A DNA stretch of 62,259 nt from Marilutibacter aestuarii (GTDB taxonomy: Bacteria; Pseudomonadota; Gammaproteobacteria; Xanthomonadales; Xanthomonadaceae). Location: assembly GCF_006546775.1 (NCBI RefSeq), contig NZ_VICE01000014.1, forward strand, positions 1-62,259. Direction: 5' to 3'. Both the position numbers and the translations under genes were made by a program. Positions within the stretch are counted from its first letter, which is position 1. Each line of letters starts with the position of its first letter. Shown piece after piece: positions 1-9,568 of this stretch. The notes below the pieces were generated by a model. The model did no database searches. It had not been told where the DNA came from and saw only the letters and a program-made list of their open reading frames with translations.

Positions 1-63
1 ATCGCCTGGGCCGCCGGCGGAGTCGTGGCGCTCACCGCATGCCTGGTGTTCGCCTTCAGGTAG
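1..63 (+). CDS. C-terminal end of a membrane protein (partial)
   Basis: The first twenty codons read as one hydrophobic stretch (IAWAAGGVVALTACLVFAFR) followed by TAG at 61-63. This looks like the last transmembrane helix of a protein whose body lies to the left of the window. It is convergent with ggpS, whose stop codon is only 17 bases away. Too little is left to name a family, and a chance open frame in GC-rich DNA cannot be excluded. Confidence 0.45.
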   Translation: MAWAAGGVVALTACLVFAFR

Positions 64-79
64 GCACGCGGGCGCCGCT

Positions 80-2410
80 TCAGTCGCGCTCGAGTTCGTA
101 CACGTGGCCGCGCATGCCGCTGCCGGCGGCTTCCACCGCCGCCAGGAAGTCATGGCCCCAGCGCTCGACGTCGTATCGCTCGACAATGTCGAACAGCTGG
201 CGCTGGCGGGCGTCGGCCTCGTCGGCCGGCATGGCCAGTGCCTGCTCGAGCCCGAGCATCAGGTCGGCGGTGTCGTGCGGGTTGGTCAGCACCGCGCCCT
301 TGAGCTCGGCGGCGGCGCCGGCGAACTCCGACAGCACCAGCACGCCGGCGCTGCCCTCGATGCCGTGGGCGGCGATGAATTCCTTCGACACCAGGTTGAG
401 GCCATCGCGTAGCGGGGTGATCCACATGATGTCGGCGGCCGCGTAGTGGGCGACGACCTGGTCGAAGGGCAGGCCCCGCGCGAAGAAGCGCACCGGTGTC
501 CAGTCCAGGCGCGAGTGGCGGCCGTTGATCCGGCCCACCGCCTGTTCGATCTGGGTCTGCAACTGCCGGTAGACCGTCATCTCCTGAGCGGCGGGCACGC
601 AGACCATCAGCAGCGTCATGGTGCCGCGCAGCTCCGGCCGCTCCTCCAGCAGGCGCTCGAAGGCCAGCAGTTTCTCCAGCGAGCCCTTGGTGTAGTCCAG
701 GCGTTCGATCGACAGCACCAGCTTGCGGCCGTGGAACTCCATCCGGATGTGCTCGATGCGGTCGCGGACCTCGCCCTTGGACAGCATGCCGCGGATGCGG
801 CCCAGGTCGGTGCCCACCGGGTGCGCGCCCAGCGACACCAGCCGGTCGCCGACCCGGATCGCGGTGGTCATGCGGTCCAGGCCGACCGCGCAGCCGTAGG
901 TCAGGAAGCGCGGGGCGCAGCCCTCGCGCGAGACCGTCTCGAACGGCATCGCGCCGCGCACCACGTCGACGAAATTCTCGACCTGGCGGGGGATGTGGAA
1001 GCCGATGTAGTCGCATTGCAGCAGGCTGCCGAGGATCTCGCGCCGCCAGGGCACCACGTTGAACACGTCCGCGGACGGGAAATAGGTGTGGTGGAAGAAG
1101 GCGATCTTCAGGTCCGGGCGCATCTCGCGCAGGTAGGCCGGCACCATCCAGAGGTTGTAATCGTGCAGCCAGACCGTCGCCCCGTGCGCCGATTCGGCGG
1201 CGGTGGCCTCGGCGAACTTGCGATTGACTTTCAGGAAGATGCGCCAGTCGCTCTCGCGGAAGCGGGCGCGCTCCCAGAACGTGTGCAGCATCGGCCAGAA
1301 GGCCTCCTTCGAAAAGCGCTTGTAGAACGCGTCCACCTCGGACTTGCTCAGCGCCACGCGCGAGGCGGTGAGGTTGGGGTAGTGCTCGCGGTCGACGCTG
1401 GTGTGGGTCTGGAAACTGCCGTGCTTGCCGTCGTCGATGCTCCAGGCCACCCAGGAGCCCTTGCGGCCACCGGCGAAGAAGCCCAGCAGGCTGGGGATGA
1501 TCCCGTTGGGCGAGCGTGGTTGCCGGCGCTTGAGCTCGCCGTCCTCGACGTACTCCTCGTAGGGCAGGCGGTGGTAGACCATGACCAGGTCCGAGTCGCC
1601 GAAGTTGCGCGAAGCCGGGGTGCTCAGCTTGAGCTCGTCCTCCGGCAGCAGCTTGAAGTGCCGGATCGCCTGGAGGATGCCGCCGCAGCCGGGCGACTTG
1701 GCGTGCAGGACGTTGGCGAGGTGGCGCGTCGCGCGGGTCAGGGCCTTTTCCGAATCGCCGACGGCGACGCCCTGGAAGCCGGCGGTGAACATCGACAGGT
1801 CATTGAGCGTGTCGCCCGCGACCAGCACCTGCGCATGCGGTACGCCCAGGTGGTCGGCCAGTGCAACGAGGGTGCGACCCTTGTCGGTGTCCGGCGGGAG
1901 GATGTCGAGGTAGCGGTCGGCCGAATACAGCACAGAGCAGCCCAGGGTGCCGGCGGCTTCCTCGATGTCCTCGCGGATGCCGGCCAGGGTGGCGGGATCG
2001 CAGAAGTACGAGCAGCGGCGCTCCTGCGGCACGTCCTGGCGGACGAGGCCGTCGAAGCCGCCGATGACGTCGGCGACTGCATGCTCGCCCGGCCAGCGGG
2101 CATCGATGTCGCCCTGCAGCGGATGCACCGGTTGCAGCGTATGGCCGTCGACCACGGTGGCGCCGACGTCGCAGATGACATGGTCGGGCCGTGGCAGGGT
2201 GGGGTCGGAGAGCAACGGCATGACCGCCTCCAGGCCGCGTCCGGTCACGAACACGAGCTTGATCTCCGGATGGCGGTCGACCAGCCGGTACAGGTGTTGG
2301 CGGTCCTCGGCCGATCCGGCGAGGAAGGTGCCGTCGAGGTCGGTGGCCAGCAGCATCCGGGGTGGGGCGGAAGCGGCCGGGGCGGAGGGTGTCGCGCGCG
2401 AGTCGGTCAA
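80..2410 (-). CDS. ggpS: bifunctional glucosylglycerol-phosphate phosphatase/synthase (HAD + GT20)
   Basis: The protein (about 776 aa) makes the compatible solute glucosylglycerol: the C-terminal part is a GT20 glycosyltransferase related to OtsA/GgpS (ADP-glucose plus glycerol-3-phosphate) and the N-terminal part a HAD phosphatase. HAD motifs are visible: DLDGT (nucleophile Asp24, acid/base Asp26), TGRG, the Lys in DKGRTL, and GDTLND. GT20 signs follow (IERLDYTKG, DGLNLVSKEF). A TTG start at 2410 is preferred: it overlaps the stop of the upstream transporter gene as TTGA and has AGGA six bases before it. An ATG at 2356, just before the HAD motif, has no ribosome site. Such fusions with an adjacent ycaD-like gene are described in Stenotrophomonas rhizophila. 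Separating GgpS from trehalose-phosphate synthase by eye is not certain, but the HAD-first layout and the neighbour favour GgpS. Confidence 0.85.
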   Translation of the reverse strand: MTDSRATPSAPAASAPPRMLLATDLDGTFLAGSAEDRQHLYRLVDRHPEIKLVFVTGRGLEAVMPLLSDPTLPRPDHVICDVGATVVDGHTLQPVHPLQGDIDARWPGEHAVADVIGGFDGLVRQDVPQERRCSYFCDPATLAGIREDIEEAAGTLGCSVLYSADRYLDILPPDTDKGRTLVALADHLGVPHAQVLVAGDTLNDLSMFTAGFQGVAVGDSEKALTRATRHLANVLHAKSPGCGGILQAIRHFKLLPEDELKLSTPASRNFGDSDLVMVYHRLPYEEYVEDGELKRRQPRSPNGIIPSLLGFFAGGRKGSWVAWSIDDGKHGSFQTHTSVDREHYPNLTASRVALSKSEVDAFYKRFSKEAFWPMLHTFWERARFRESDWRIFLKVNRKFAEATAAESAHGATVWLHDYNLWMVPAYLREMRPDLKIAFFHHTYFPSADVFNVVPWRREILGSLLQCDYIGFHIPRQVENFVDVVRGAMPFETVSREGCAPRFLTYGCAVGLDRMTTAIRVGDRLVSLGAHPVGTDLGRIRGMLSKGEVRDRIEHIRMEFHGRKLVLSIERLDYTKGSLEKLLAFERLLEERPELRGTMTLLMVCVPAAQEMTVYRQLQTQIEQAVGRINGRHSRLDWTPVRFFARGLPFDQVVAHYAAADIMWITPLRDGLNLVSKEFIAAHGIEGSAGVLVLSEFAGAAAELKGAVLTNPHDTADLMLGLEQALAMPADEADARQRQLFDIVERYDVERWGHDFLAAVEAAGSGMRGHVYELERD

Positions 2411-3684
2411 GGCTTTTCCTGTGGTGGGAGGGCGTCGGGGTAGGGGCGATCGGGGCGCTCGGGCGCCTCCGTCTCGGGGAGCAGTTCGAGCGCGGTGGGC
2501 GTGGTGCGCAGCATCGCGTGGAAGGTGGTCGCATGCGCGAGGCTGCGGCGGCGCAGCAGGCGTCGGCCCCCGGCGATCAGGGCCAGCAGTCCGAGCGAGC
2601 CGGCGAAGAACGCCGGCAAGGCCTCGGGACCGAAGCGGGTCATCGCGACGCCCGCCGCGGCCGGGCCGATGGCCGAACCGACCCCGTTCAGCAGCAGCAG
2701 GCTGCTGCCGGCCGAGAGCGTGTCCTCGGGCGGCAGGTGGTCGAGCAGGTGGGCCACGCAGATGGGGTAGATCGCGAAGGCCAGGCCGCCGAACGCGAAG
2801 AACAGCAGGTACAGAGTCGCGCCCGACTGGCCCAGCGGCAGCATCATCGCCAGCGAGACGCCGGCCGCCGCCAGGCAGACCAGGGCCAGCGTGGTGCGAC
2901 GGTCGCCGCCGTCCGAGAGGTGGCCAATCGGCCATTGGAGGGCCGCGCCGCCAATGATCGTCGCGCTCATCAGCAGCGCGATCCCGGACACGTCGAGGCC
3001 GATGCGGGTGGCGAAAACGGCGCCCAGGCCCCAGAAGCCGCCCATCGCCAGGCCGGCGAGCAGCGCGCCCATCGCCGACGCGGGCGCGGCCCGGTAGAGG
3101 GCCTTGAGTGCCAGTCGCGGCATCGGCGGCAGTTCGGGCTGGATCATCCGGCTCGCGGTCACCGGCAGCGCCGCCAGGCAGACGAGGACCGCGACCAGGC
3201 TGAAGAGTTCGAAGCCCGCTGCCGGCGCCAGCCCGACCAGCCACTGGCCCGCCGCCAGCGCCATCAGGTTGACGGCCATGTAGACGGCGAACACCTGGCT
3301 GCGCTGTTGTGGCGGCGCCTGCACGTTCAGCCAGCTCTCGATCACCGTGTACAGCCCGACCAGGGCGATGCCGGTGAGCAGGCGCAGCAGGCCCCAGGCC
3401 CAGGGGGTGACGAAGACCGCGTGGAGCAGGACGGTGGCTGCGCACAGCGCGGCATAGAAGGCGAACGCGCGGATGTGCCCGATCCGCTGGATCAGCCCGG
3501 GGGCTGCGTAGGTGCCCAGGAAGAAACCGACGAAGTAGCCCGACATCACCAGGCCGAGCGTCTGGTCGTCGAACCCTTCGAGCCTGCCGCGCACCGCCAG
3601 CAGCGTGCCCAGCAGGCCGCTGCCCATCAGCAGGAAGGCCACGCCGGCGAGCAGCGCGGCCAAGGGGCGGACGGTTGCAATCAT
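2407..3684 (-). CDS. MFS transporter, YcaD-like
   Basis: A major facilitator protein of about 425 aa with around twelve hydrophobic segments from the N-terminus on (for example LLMGSGLLGTLLAVRG). It is probably an inner-membrane permease. Its stop overlaps the TTG start of ggpS, so the two are translationally coupled. The same pair occurs in Stenotrophomonas rhizophila, where a role with glucosylglycerol is suggested; the substrate here is inferred only. The ATG at 3684 is chosen because the protein then begins directly before helix 1; a GTG at 3717 would add eleven residues. Confidence 0.85.
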   Translation of the reverse strand: MIATVRPLAALLAGVAFLLMGSGLLGTLLAVRGRLEGFDDQTLGLVMSGYFVGFFLGTYAAPGLIQRIGHIRAFAFYAALCAATVLLHAVFVTPWAWGLLRLLTGIALVGLYTVIESWLNVQAPPQQRSQVFAVYMAVNLMALAAGQWLVGLAPAAGFELFSLVAVLVCLAALPVTASRMIQPELPPMPRLALKALYRAAPASAMGALLAGLAMGGFWGLGAVFATRIGLDVSGIALLMSATIIGGAALQWPIGHLSDGGDRRTTLALVCLAAAGVSLAMMLPLGQSGATLYLLFFAFGGLAFAIYPICVAHLLDHLPPEDTLSAGSSLLLLNGVGSAIGPAAAGVAMTRFGPEALPAFFAGSLGLLALIAGGRRLLRRRSLAHATTFHAMLRTTPTALELLPETEAPERPDRPYPDALPPQEKP

Positions 3685-3738
3685 GGAGTGGCGGGGTGGC
3701 TTCCTTGAGGCTAACACGTTGAAATATCAGGACATATT

Positions 3739-3765
3739 GCACGCCATTCCGTGACGGTGGCGTGC
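3739..3765. repeat. inverted repeat in the ycaD-ggpS upstream region
   Basis: GCACGCCA at 3739-3746 and TGGCGTGC at 3758-3765 form a perfect 8-base inverted repeat with an 11-base spacer. A second weaker one (CGTGCT ... AGCACG, about 3761-3783) overlaps it. They lie 55-100 bases upstream of the transporter start, in the divergent gap before the fmdB-type gene, so they could be a regulator site or a leader hairpin. Confidence 0.4.
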
Positions 3766-3892
3766 TTGCTGCGTTGCAGCACGTCACTCCAGCCTAGCGC
3801 GTCGTGGCGCGCGACGCTTGATTACGGGCCGGCAGGCCCCAGACTGGACGCCTCCCGGGCCCACCCCGATTGCTCCTGTCGAACCCCCCGCC

Positions 3893-4201
3893 ATGCCGAT
3901 CTATGCCTTCGAGTGCGCCGCCTGCGGCCATCATTTCGACCGTCTCCAGAAGCTGTCCGATGCCGACCCCACCCAGTGCCCCGCCTGTGGCGAGCCGCAG
4001 GTGCGCCGGCAGTTGACCGCGCCGCAATTCCGCCTTGCCGGCGGCGGCTGGTACGAGACCGACTTCAAGAAGGACGGTGACAAGAAGCGCAACCTGGCCG
4101 GGGACAATGCCCCGGCCAAGGCCGGCGGCGAGGGCGGCGGCAAGGCCGAGGCCAAGTCCGCCGCCACGCCGGCCCCCAAGCCCTCGTCCGACGCCGGCTG
4201 A
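3893..4201 (+). CDS. FmdB-type zinc ribbon protein
   Basis: A 102-aa protein starting MPIYAFECAACGHHFDRLQK, the standard FmdB/CxxC_CxxC zinc ribbon opening. The second Cys pair is CPACG. The tail after residue 60 is low-complexity and rich in Lys, Ala, Gly and Pro. The family is regulatory or accessory with no settled function, and it commonly sits directly upstream of aspS in this group, as here. The start is fixed by the conserved MPxY opening. Confidence 0.88.
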   Translation: MPIYAFECAACGHHFDRLQKLSDADPTQCPACGEPQVRRQLTAPQFRLAGGGWYETDFKKDGDKKRNLAGDNAPAKAGGEGGGKAEAKSAATPAPKPSSDAG

Positions 4202-4299
4202 GCCGGCGCCCGCGCAGGGGGCGAGCCGCCACCCCGCCGAGCCGCTAAAATGTCCGTTTCCCCGGCGCTCGCCGGGCGTGCCTGTTTCCTGGAGCCTCC

Positions 4300-6069
4300 A
4301 TGCGTACCCACTTCTGCGGCCTTGTCAACGAGGCCCTGATCGGCCAGACCGTCACCCTGTGCGGCTGGGCGGACGTCGCCCGCGACCTCGGCGGCCTGTG
4401 CTTCATCGACCTGCGCGACCACGAGGGCATCGTCCAGATCGTCGCCGAGCCGGCACCTGGCGTGGAGGGCAATGCCGAGGTGATCGCGGCCGCCGCCGCG
4501 GTCGGTTATGAAGACTGCCTGCGCGTCACCGGCGTGGTGCGCCGGCGCGAGTCGGTCAACGCGCGGATCCCCACCGGCCAGGTCGAAGTCGTCGCCCACA
4601 AGGTCGAGCGCCTCAACAAGGCCGAGCCGTTGCCGTTCCATGCGCACGAGAACCCGGGCGAGGACATCCGCCTCAAGTATCGCTACCTGGACCTGCGCAC
4701 CCCCGACATGCAGCGCAAGATGCGCACCCGCACGAAGCTGGTGCAGGCCTTGCGTCGCTGGCTGGACGCGCGTGGCTTCCAGGACATCGAGACCCCGATC
4801 CTGACCAAGGCCACGCCCGAGGGCGCGCGCGACTTCCTGGTCCCGGCGCGCATGCACGAAGGCGAGTTCTACGCCCTGCCGCAGTCGCCGCAGCTGTTCA
4901 AGCAGATCCTCATGGTCGCCGGCTTCGACCGCTACTACCAGATCGCGCGCTGCTTCCGCGACGAGGCGCTGCGCGCCGACCGCCAGCTGGAATTCACCCA
5001 GCTCGACATGGAATTCGCCTGGGTGACCGAGCGCGACGTGCAGGACACCAGCGAATCGCTGGTGCGCGACGTCTTCCGCGAGGTGATGCAGGTCGAGCTG
5101 GGCGAGTTCCCGCGGATGACGTGGTCCGAAGCCATGCGGCGGTTCGGATCCGACAAGCCGGACCTGCGCATCGCGCTGGAACTGGTGGACGTCGACGCGC
5201 AGGTGGAGGGCTCGGAGTTCAAGGTGTTCACCGACTGGGCCGGCGTGGACGGCGGGCGCGTGTGCGCGCTGCGCATCCCGGGCGGGGCCTCGCTGAGCCG
5301 CAAGCAGATCGACGAGTACGCCGCGCACGCGGCCAAGTACGGCGCCAAGGGGCTGGCCTACATCAAGCTGTCGGACAGCGGCGAGGTGTCCTCGCCGATC
5401 GCGAAGTTCTTCGCTGAAGAGGCCTTTGCCGCGCTGGTCGCGCATGTCGGCGCCGGCAACGGCGACATCGTGTTCTTCGGTGCCGGCCCGCATGCCACGG
5501 TGAGCGACTTCATGGGCGCGCTGCGCCTGAAGGCCGGCAAGGACTTCGGGCTCGTCGAGGCCGGCTGGAAGCCGCTTTGGGTCACCGACTTCCCGATGTT
5601 CGAGTGGGACGAGGAGGCGCAGCGCTACGTCGCCCTGCACCATCCCTTCACCGCGCCTGCGGTGGACGACATCGACGACCTGCGCGCGAACGCGCGCACG
5701 GCGGTTTCGCGTGGCTACGACATGGTGCTGAACGGCAACGAGATCGGCGGTGGTTCGATCCGCATCCACCGTCCGGCGATGCAGTCGGCCGTGTTCGAGC
5801 TGCTGGGCATCGGCGCGGAGGAGGCGGAGGCGAAGTTCGGCTTCCTGCTCGACGCGCTGCGCTATGGCGCGCCGCCGCACGGCGGCATCGCCTTCGGCGT
5901 CGACCGCATCGCCGCGCTGATGGCCGGCACCGAGTCCATCCGCGACGTGATCGCGTTCCCCAAGACCACCAGCGCGCAATGCCTGATGACCGGCGCGCCG
6001 TCCCCCGTCCCCGACGCGCAGCTGGCCGAGGTCCACGTCGCGGTCAGGCCACGGGTCCGCAACGACTGA
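4300..6069 (+). CDS. aspS: aspartate-tRNA ligase
   Basis: The 589-aa class II synthetase charges tRNA-Asp with aspartate in the cytoplasm. The N-terminal OB fold begins [23 protein letters not shown]. The catalytic core shows [18 protein letters not shown] (motif 2), the bacterial insertion domain around [11 protein letters not shown], and a motif 3 region [16 protein letters not shown]. Length and domain order fit bacterial AspRS. Whether it is discriminating (AspRS) or also charges tRNA-Asn cannot be read by eye. Confidence 0.97.
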   Translation: MRTHFCGLVNEALIGQTVTLCGWADVARDLGGLCFIDLRDHEGIVQIVAEPAPGVEGNAEVIAAAAAVGYEDCLRVTGVVRRRESVNARIPTGQVEVVAHKVERLNKAEPLPFHAHENPGEDIRLKYRYLDLRTPDMQRKMRTRTKLVQALRRWLDARGFQDIETPILTKATPEGARDFLVPARMHEGEFYALPQSPQLFKQILMVAGFDRYYQIARCFRDEALRADRQLEFTQLDMEFAWVTERDVQDTSESLVRDVFREVMQVELGEFPRMTWSEAMRRFGSDKPDLRIALELVDVDAQVEGSEFKVFTDWAGVDGGRVCALRIPGGASLSRKQIDEYAAHAAKYGAKGLAYIKLSDSGEVSSPIAKFFAEEAFAALVAHVGAGNGDIVFFGAGPHATVSDFMGALRLKAGKDFGLVEAGWKPLWVTDFPMFEWDEEAQRYVALHHPFTAPAVDDIDDLRANARTAVSRGYDMVLNGNEIGGGSIRIHRPAMQSAVFELLGIGAEEAEAKFGFLLDALRYGAPPHGGIAFGVDRIAALMAGTESIRDVIAFPKTTSAQCLMTGAPSPVPDAQLAEVHVAVRPRVRND

Positions 6070-6073
6070 GGGC

Positions 6074-6091
6074 GGCCCGGCGCGCCGGGCC
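6074..6091. terminator. GC palindrome after aspS, possible terminator
   Basis: GGCCCGGCGCGCCGGGCC is a perfect 18-base palindrome five bases after the aspS stop. There is no clear T run behind it, so it is a stem-loop candidate rather than a textbook terminator. Confidence 0.4.
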
Positions 6092-6258
6092 TCTCGGGCC
6101 GAAGGGCGCGGACCTGCACGTTCCGTGCCCATCTTCGTTCACGCTCCGGCAGGCTTGGCTGCGACGGCACGCCATCGCCGCGCGTAGTATCGGATGCACG
6201 GGGCGGCGGGCGGCGCTCGCCCGATCCGGGCCATTGCATCGAATCCGAGGAGCCTGCC

Positions 6259-6816
6259 ATGTCCATCCCGTACCTGGTCCGCGTCGCCTGCACCGTGCTC
6301 CTGCTGGGCAGCGCCGGCCTGGCGGCCGCGCGCAACGTCACCGATCCCGACGCCCCCAGGCAACTGGAGGACGACGGCCCCGTCAGCGTCAGCTGGAACG
6401 ACCCGGCGACATTCACCGAGATCCGCTACAGCGGCAATCGATGGGAGGCCGAGCGCGGCGACTGGGTCGACGCGCTGGCCCGCCACATGCGCGACCGCAT
6501 CGCCCGCGTGCTTCCCCCCGGGCAGACGATGGCGATCAACATCACCGACATCGACCGCGCCGGCGACTACGAGCCGGGTCGCGGCTTCCGGAGCGACCAG
6601 ATCCGCGTCGTTCGTGACATCTACCCGCCGCGCATGGAGTTCGACTACACGCGAACCGGCGCCGGCGGCCAGGTGATCGACCAGGGCCACGCGAAGCTCC
6701 GCGACATGGCCTATCTGTCGCAGTCGAACCTGCGCTACCAGAGCGACGACCTGGCCTACGAGAAGCGTCTGGTCGATCGCTGGGTCGAGGCCATGGCATC
6801 CGGTGACGGCGGCTGA
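6259..6816 (+). CDS. DUF3016 domain protein, secreted
   Basis: A 185-aa protein with a signal peptide (about residues 1-24, VACTVLLLGSAGLAAA). The DUF3016 signature VSVSWNDPATFTEI follows at about residues 41-54, and the family pattern continues to the C-terminus. The function of this periplasmic family is unknown. AGGAG sits just upstream of the ATG. The end overlaps the hydrolase gene by 14 bases, suggesting co-expression. Confidence 0.85.
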   Translation: MSIPYLVRVACTVLLLGSAGLAAARNVTDPDAPRQLEDDGPVSVSWNDPATFTEIRYSGNRWEAERGDWVDALARHMRDRIARVLPPGQTMAINITDIDRAGDYEPGRGFRSDQIRVVRDIYPPRMEFDYTRTGAGGQVIDQGHAKLRDMAYLSQSNLRYQSDDLAYEKRLVDRWVEAMASGDGG

Positions 6817-7444
6817 AGTGCCGGGTGGGACCCGGCGGGTCGTGCTGCTGCACGGCCTGTGGATGCGTGGGATCTCGATGCGCTGGCATGCCGCGCGCCT
6901 GGCGGCGGCCGGATTCCATCCCGAGCTGTTCGACTACGCCAGCGTCACGGTCGACCCCGAGCGGGCGATCCCGCGCCTGCTGCAGGCCCTGTCCCGCTCG
7001 CCCTGCCACGTCGTCGGCCACAGCCTGGGCGGCGTCCTCGCCCTGTCCACGCTGCGCCGCCATCCCGGGCTGCCGGTGTCACGCGTCGTCTGCCTGGGCT
7101 CGCCGCTGTGCGGCAGCGCCGTGGCGCGCGATGCCGGGGGTGGCCCCTGGCGACGGATGACCGTGGGTCGCAGTGCCCCGGTCCTGCAGCGCGGCTGCCC
7201 GGAGATGCCCGAGGGGATCGAGGTGGGCATGGTCGCGGGCGACCGGCCCCTGGGCCTGGGTCAGTTGTTCGGCCGGGTCGAGGGCCCGCACGACGGGACC
7301 GTGGCGCTGGCCGAGACCCGGCCGCCGGGCCTGCGCGACCATGTCGTGGTGCCGGCGAGCCATAGCGGCCTGCTGTTCTCGGTCGCGGCGGCCCGCCAGG
7401 TGCTAAATTTCCTCCAGACCGGGCGGTTCCTGCACGCAGCCTGA
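6803..7444 (+). CDS. alpha/beta hydrolase (lipase-like)
   Basis: A 213-aa small alpha/beta hydrolase. It shows the oxyanion segment LLHGLWM near the N-terminus, the nucleophile elbow GHSLGG at about residues 73-78, and a late His in ASHSGLL. The family includes small serine esterases and lipases; the substrate is unknown. No signal peptide is visible, so it is probably cytoplasmic. The GTG start overlaps the DUF3016 gene by 14 bases. Confidence 0.82.
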   Translation: MTAAEVPGGTRRVVLLHGLWMRGISMRWHAARLAAAGFHPELFDYASVTVDPERAIPRLLQALSRSPCHVVGHSLGGVLALSTLRRHPGLPVSRVVCLGSPLCGSAVARDAGGGPWRRMTVGRSAPVLQRGCPEMPEGIEVGMVAGDRPLGLGQLFGRVEGPHDGTVALAETRPPGLRDHVVVPASHSGLLFSVAAARQVLNFLQTGRFLHAA

Positions 7445-7517
7445 GCCTTGCCTATAATTGCGCACCGCAGCAAACCCGGCTGCACCCCAATGCCACAGGC
7501 TCGACTCCAGGAATCCC

Positions 7518-8258
7518 ATGGCCGGTCACTCAAAATGGGCCAACATCCAGCACCGCAAGGGCGCGCAGGACGCCAAGCGCGGCAAGATGTTCACCAAGAT
7601 CATCCGCGAGATCTCCGTCGCCGCGCGTGCCGGCGGCGGCGACCCGACCAATAATCCGCGCCTGCGCAGCGCGATCGACAAGGCGCTCGGCGCCAACATG
7701 ACCAAGGACGTCGTCGAGCGCGCCATCAAGAAGGCGACCGGCGAGCTGGAAGGCATCAGCTACGAGGAGATCCGTTACGAGGGCTATGCCCCCGGCGGCG
7801 TGGCCGTGATCGTCGACTGCCTGACCGACAACAAGGTCCGGACCGTGGCCGACGTGCGCCATGCCTTCGGCAAGTTCGGCGGCAACCTCGGCACCGACGG
7901 CTCGGTGGCCTTCATGTTCCGCAAGGTGGGCGTGCTGAGCTACGCCCCCGGGGCCGACGAGGACGCGATCACCGAGGCGGCGATCGAAGCCGGCGCCGAG
8001 GATATCGTGGTCTACCCCGAGGACGGCTCGATCGACGTGCTGACCCCGCCGGACGCCTTCGACGCGGTCAAGGCGGCGATGGAGGCGGCCGGGCACGCCG
8101 CCGCACGGGCCGAGGTGACCTATCGCGCCGACAACGACATTGCCGTTGAAGGCGAGACGGCGCAGCAGGTGGCCAAGCTGCTGGACTGGCTCGAAGACCT
8201 GGACGACGTGCAGAACGTCTACTCCAACGCCGAGCTCGGCGAGGATGCCTACGCCTGA
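7518..8258 (+). CDS. yebC: YebC/PmpR family regulatory or translation factor
   Basis: The 246-aa protein begins with the invariant [20 protein letters not shown]. Conserved blocks [17 protein letters not shown] and [17 protein letters not shown] follow. YebC proteins were described as transcription regulators and more recently as ribosome factors that relieve stalls. The start is set by the conserved N-terminus and AGGA five bases upstream. It lies upstream of ruvC, as in many proteobacteria. Confidence 0.96.
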   Translation: MAGHSKWANIQHRKGAQDAKRGKMFTKIIREISVAARAGGGDPTNNPRLRSAIDKALGANMTKDVVERAIKKATGELEGISYEEIRYEGYAPGGVAVIVDCLTDNKVRTVADVRHAFGKFGGNLGTDGSVAFMFRKVGVLSYAPGADEDAITEAAIEAGAEDIVVYPEDGSIDVLTPPDAFDAVKAAMEAAGHAAARAEVTYRADNDIAVEGETAQQVAKLLDWLEDLDDVQNVYSNAELGEDAYA

Positions 8259-8370
8259 GCGCGTAAGCTGACGTCGTGACCCACGCCTCCCGCCCCGATT
8301 CGCCCCGTGCCTGCCATGCGAGCCCGGGAAAGTGCGCGCGACGCCATCGTGCCGGCATGGAACGGGCGCG

Positions 8371-8895
8371 ATGATCCGCGTCCTTGGCATCGACCCGGGC
8401 TCGCAGCGCACCGGCCTGGGCGTGATCGACGTGGGCAGCGACGGTCGGTGCCGCTTCGTCCATGCCGGCGTGCTGAAGCTGCTCGACGCGGAAGACTTCC
8501 CGTCGAGGCTGGGCCTGCTGTGCGACGGCCTCGAAGCCGCGCTCGACGAATGGCAGCCGCAACAGGTGGCCATCGAGACCGTCTTCATGGACAAGTCCGC
8601 GACCTCCGCGCTCAAGCTCGGGCATGCGCGCGGCGCGGCGCTGGCCAGCGTGGTGCGGCGCAAGCTGCCGGTGAGCGAATACGCGCCGCGCGTGATCAAA
8701 CAGTCCCTCGTCGGCCGCGGCGCGGCCGACAAGCAGCAGGTCCAGCACATGGTGCGCCTGCTGCTCAACCTGGGCGAGATGAAACTCCAGGCCGACGCCG
8801 GCGATGCGCTCGCGATCGCCCTGACCCACGCCCACATGAGCGCGACCGCCGGGCGCACCGGTATCGCGGTTGCCCAGCTGCGGAGGCGCGGGTGA
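8371..8895 (+). CDS. ruvC: Holliday junction resolvase RuvC
   Basis: The 174-aa endonuclease cleaves four-way DNA junctions after RuvAB branch migration. The four acidic catalytic residues are visible with the spacing of the E. coli enzyme: Asp8 ([10 protein letters not shown]), Glu69 (VAIETVF), Asp142 and Asp145 ([10 protein letters not shown]). [10 protein letters not shown] is taken as the start. It is followed by ruvA after 55 bases; ruvB is about 4 kb away, beyond kup and ktrAB. Confidence 0.97.
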   Translation: MIRVLGIDPGSQRTGLGVIDVGSDGRCRFVHAGVLKLLDAEDFPSRLGLLCDGLEAALDEWQPQQVAIETVFMDKSATSALKLGHARGAALASVVRRKLPVSEYAPRVIKQSLVGRGAADKQQVQHMVRLLLNLGEMKLQADAGDALAIALTHAHMSATAGRTGIAVAQLRRRG

Positions 8896-8950
8896 TCCCG
8901 CGCGCGTCCCAGGACGGACCGCACGGCGGTCCAGGAATCGAGGTGAACGC

Positions 8951-9538
8951 ATGATCGGACGACTGAAAGGCCTGCTGGTCCACAAGCAACCGCCGTGGCT
9001 GGTCATCGACGTCAATGGCGTGGGCTACGAGCTCGAAGCGCCGATGAGCACGTTCTACGACCTGCCCGAGGTCGGTCGCGAGGTCGCCTTGTTCACGCAC
9101 TACGCGCAGAAGGAAGACAGTGTCTCGCTCTATGGCTTCATGGGCGAGTCCGAACGACGCCTGTTCCGCGACGTGCAGAAGGTCTCGGGCATCGGCGCGA
9201 AGATCGCCCTGGCGGTGTTGTCGGGCGTCAGCGTCGACGAGTTCGCGCGCCTGGTGCAGACCAGCGACGTGGCCGCGCTGACCCGCATCCCCGGGATCGG
9301 CAAGAAGACTGCCGAGCGCATGGTGGTCGAGCTTCGCGATCGCGCCGCCGACCTCGCCGGTGGCGGCGCGTCCATGCCGGGCGGCCTGCCCGCCGACGCG
9401 CAGGGCGAAGCAGTGATCGCCCTGCAGCAACTGGGCTACAAGCCGGCCGAGGCCGCGCGCATGGCCAAGGCGGCCACCGAGGCGGGCGACGATGCCGCCA
9501 CCATCATCCGCAAGGCGTTAAAGTCCGCGCTCCGCTGA
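8951..9538 (+). CDS. ruvA: Holliday junction branch migration protein RuvA
   Basis: A 195-aa protein with the RuvA layout: N-terminal OB fold ([20 protein letters not shown]), two helix-hairpin-helix motifs ([15 protein letters not shown] and [16 protein letters not shown]) that bind junction DNA, and a C-terminal domain (about residues 148-195) that contacts RuvB. Length is normal. Confidence 0.97.
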   Translation: MIGRLKGLLVHKQPPWLVIDVNGVGYELEAPMSTFYDLPEVGREVALFTHYAQKEDSVSLYGFMGESERRLFRDVQKVSGIGAKIALAVLSGVSVDEFARLVQTSDVAALTRIPGIGKKTAERMVVELRDRAADLAGGGASMPGGLPADAQGEAVIALQQLGYKPAEAARMAKAATEAGDDAATIIRKALKSALR

Positions 9539-9568
9539 GCCGGCGCGTCGCAACCCCGGAACCCCCAG

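Noticed and set aside
446-2443. Long plus-strand open frame opposite ggpS
   Set aside because: It mirrors ggpS on the other strand and translates into His/Gln/Arg/Leu-rich filler without motifs; long antisense frames are normal in this GC-rich DNA.
3931-6132. 733-codon minus-strand frame opposite aspS
   Set aside because: Antisense shadow of aspS with no family features.
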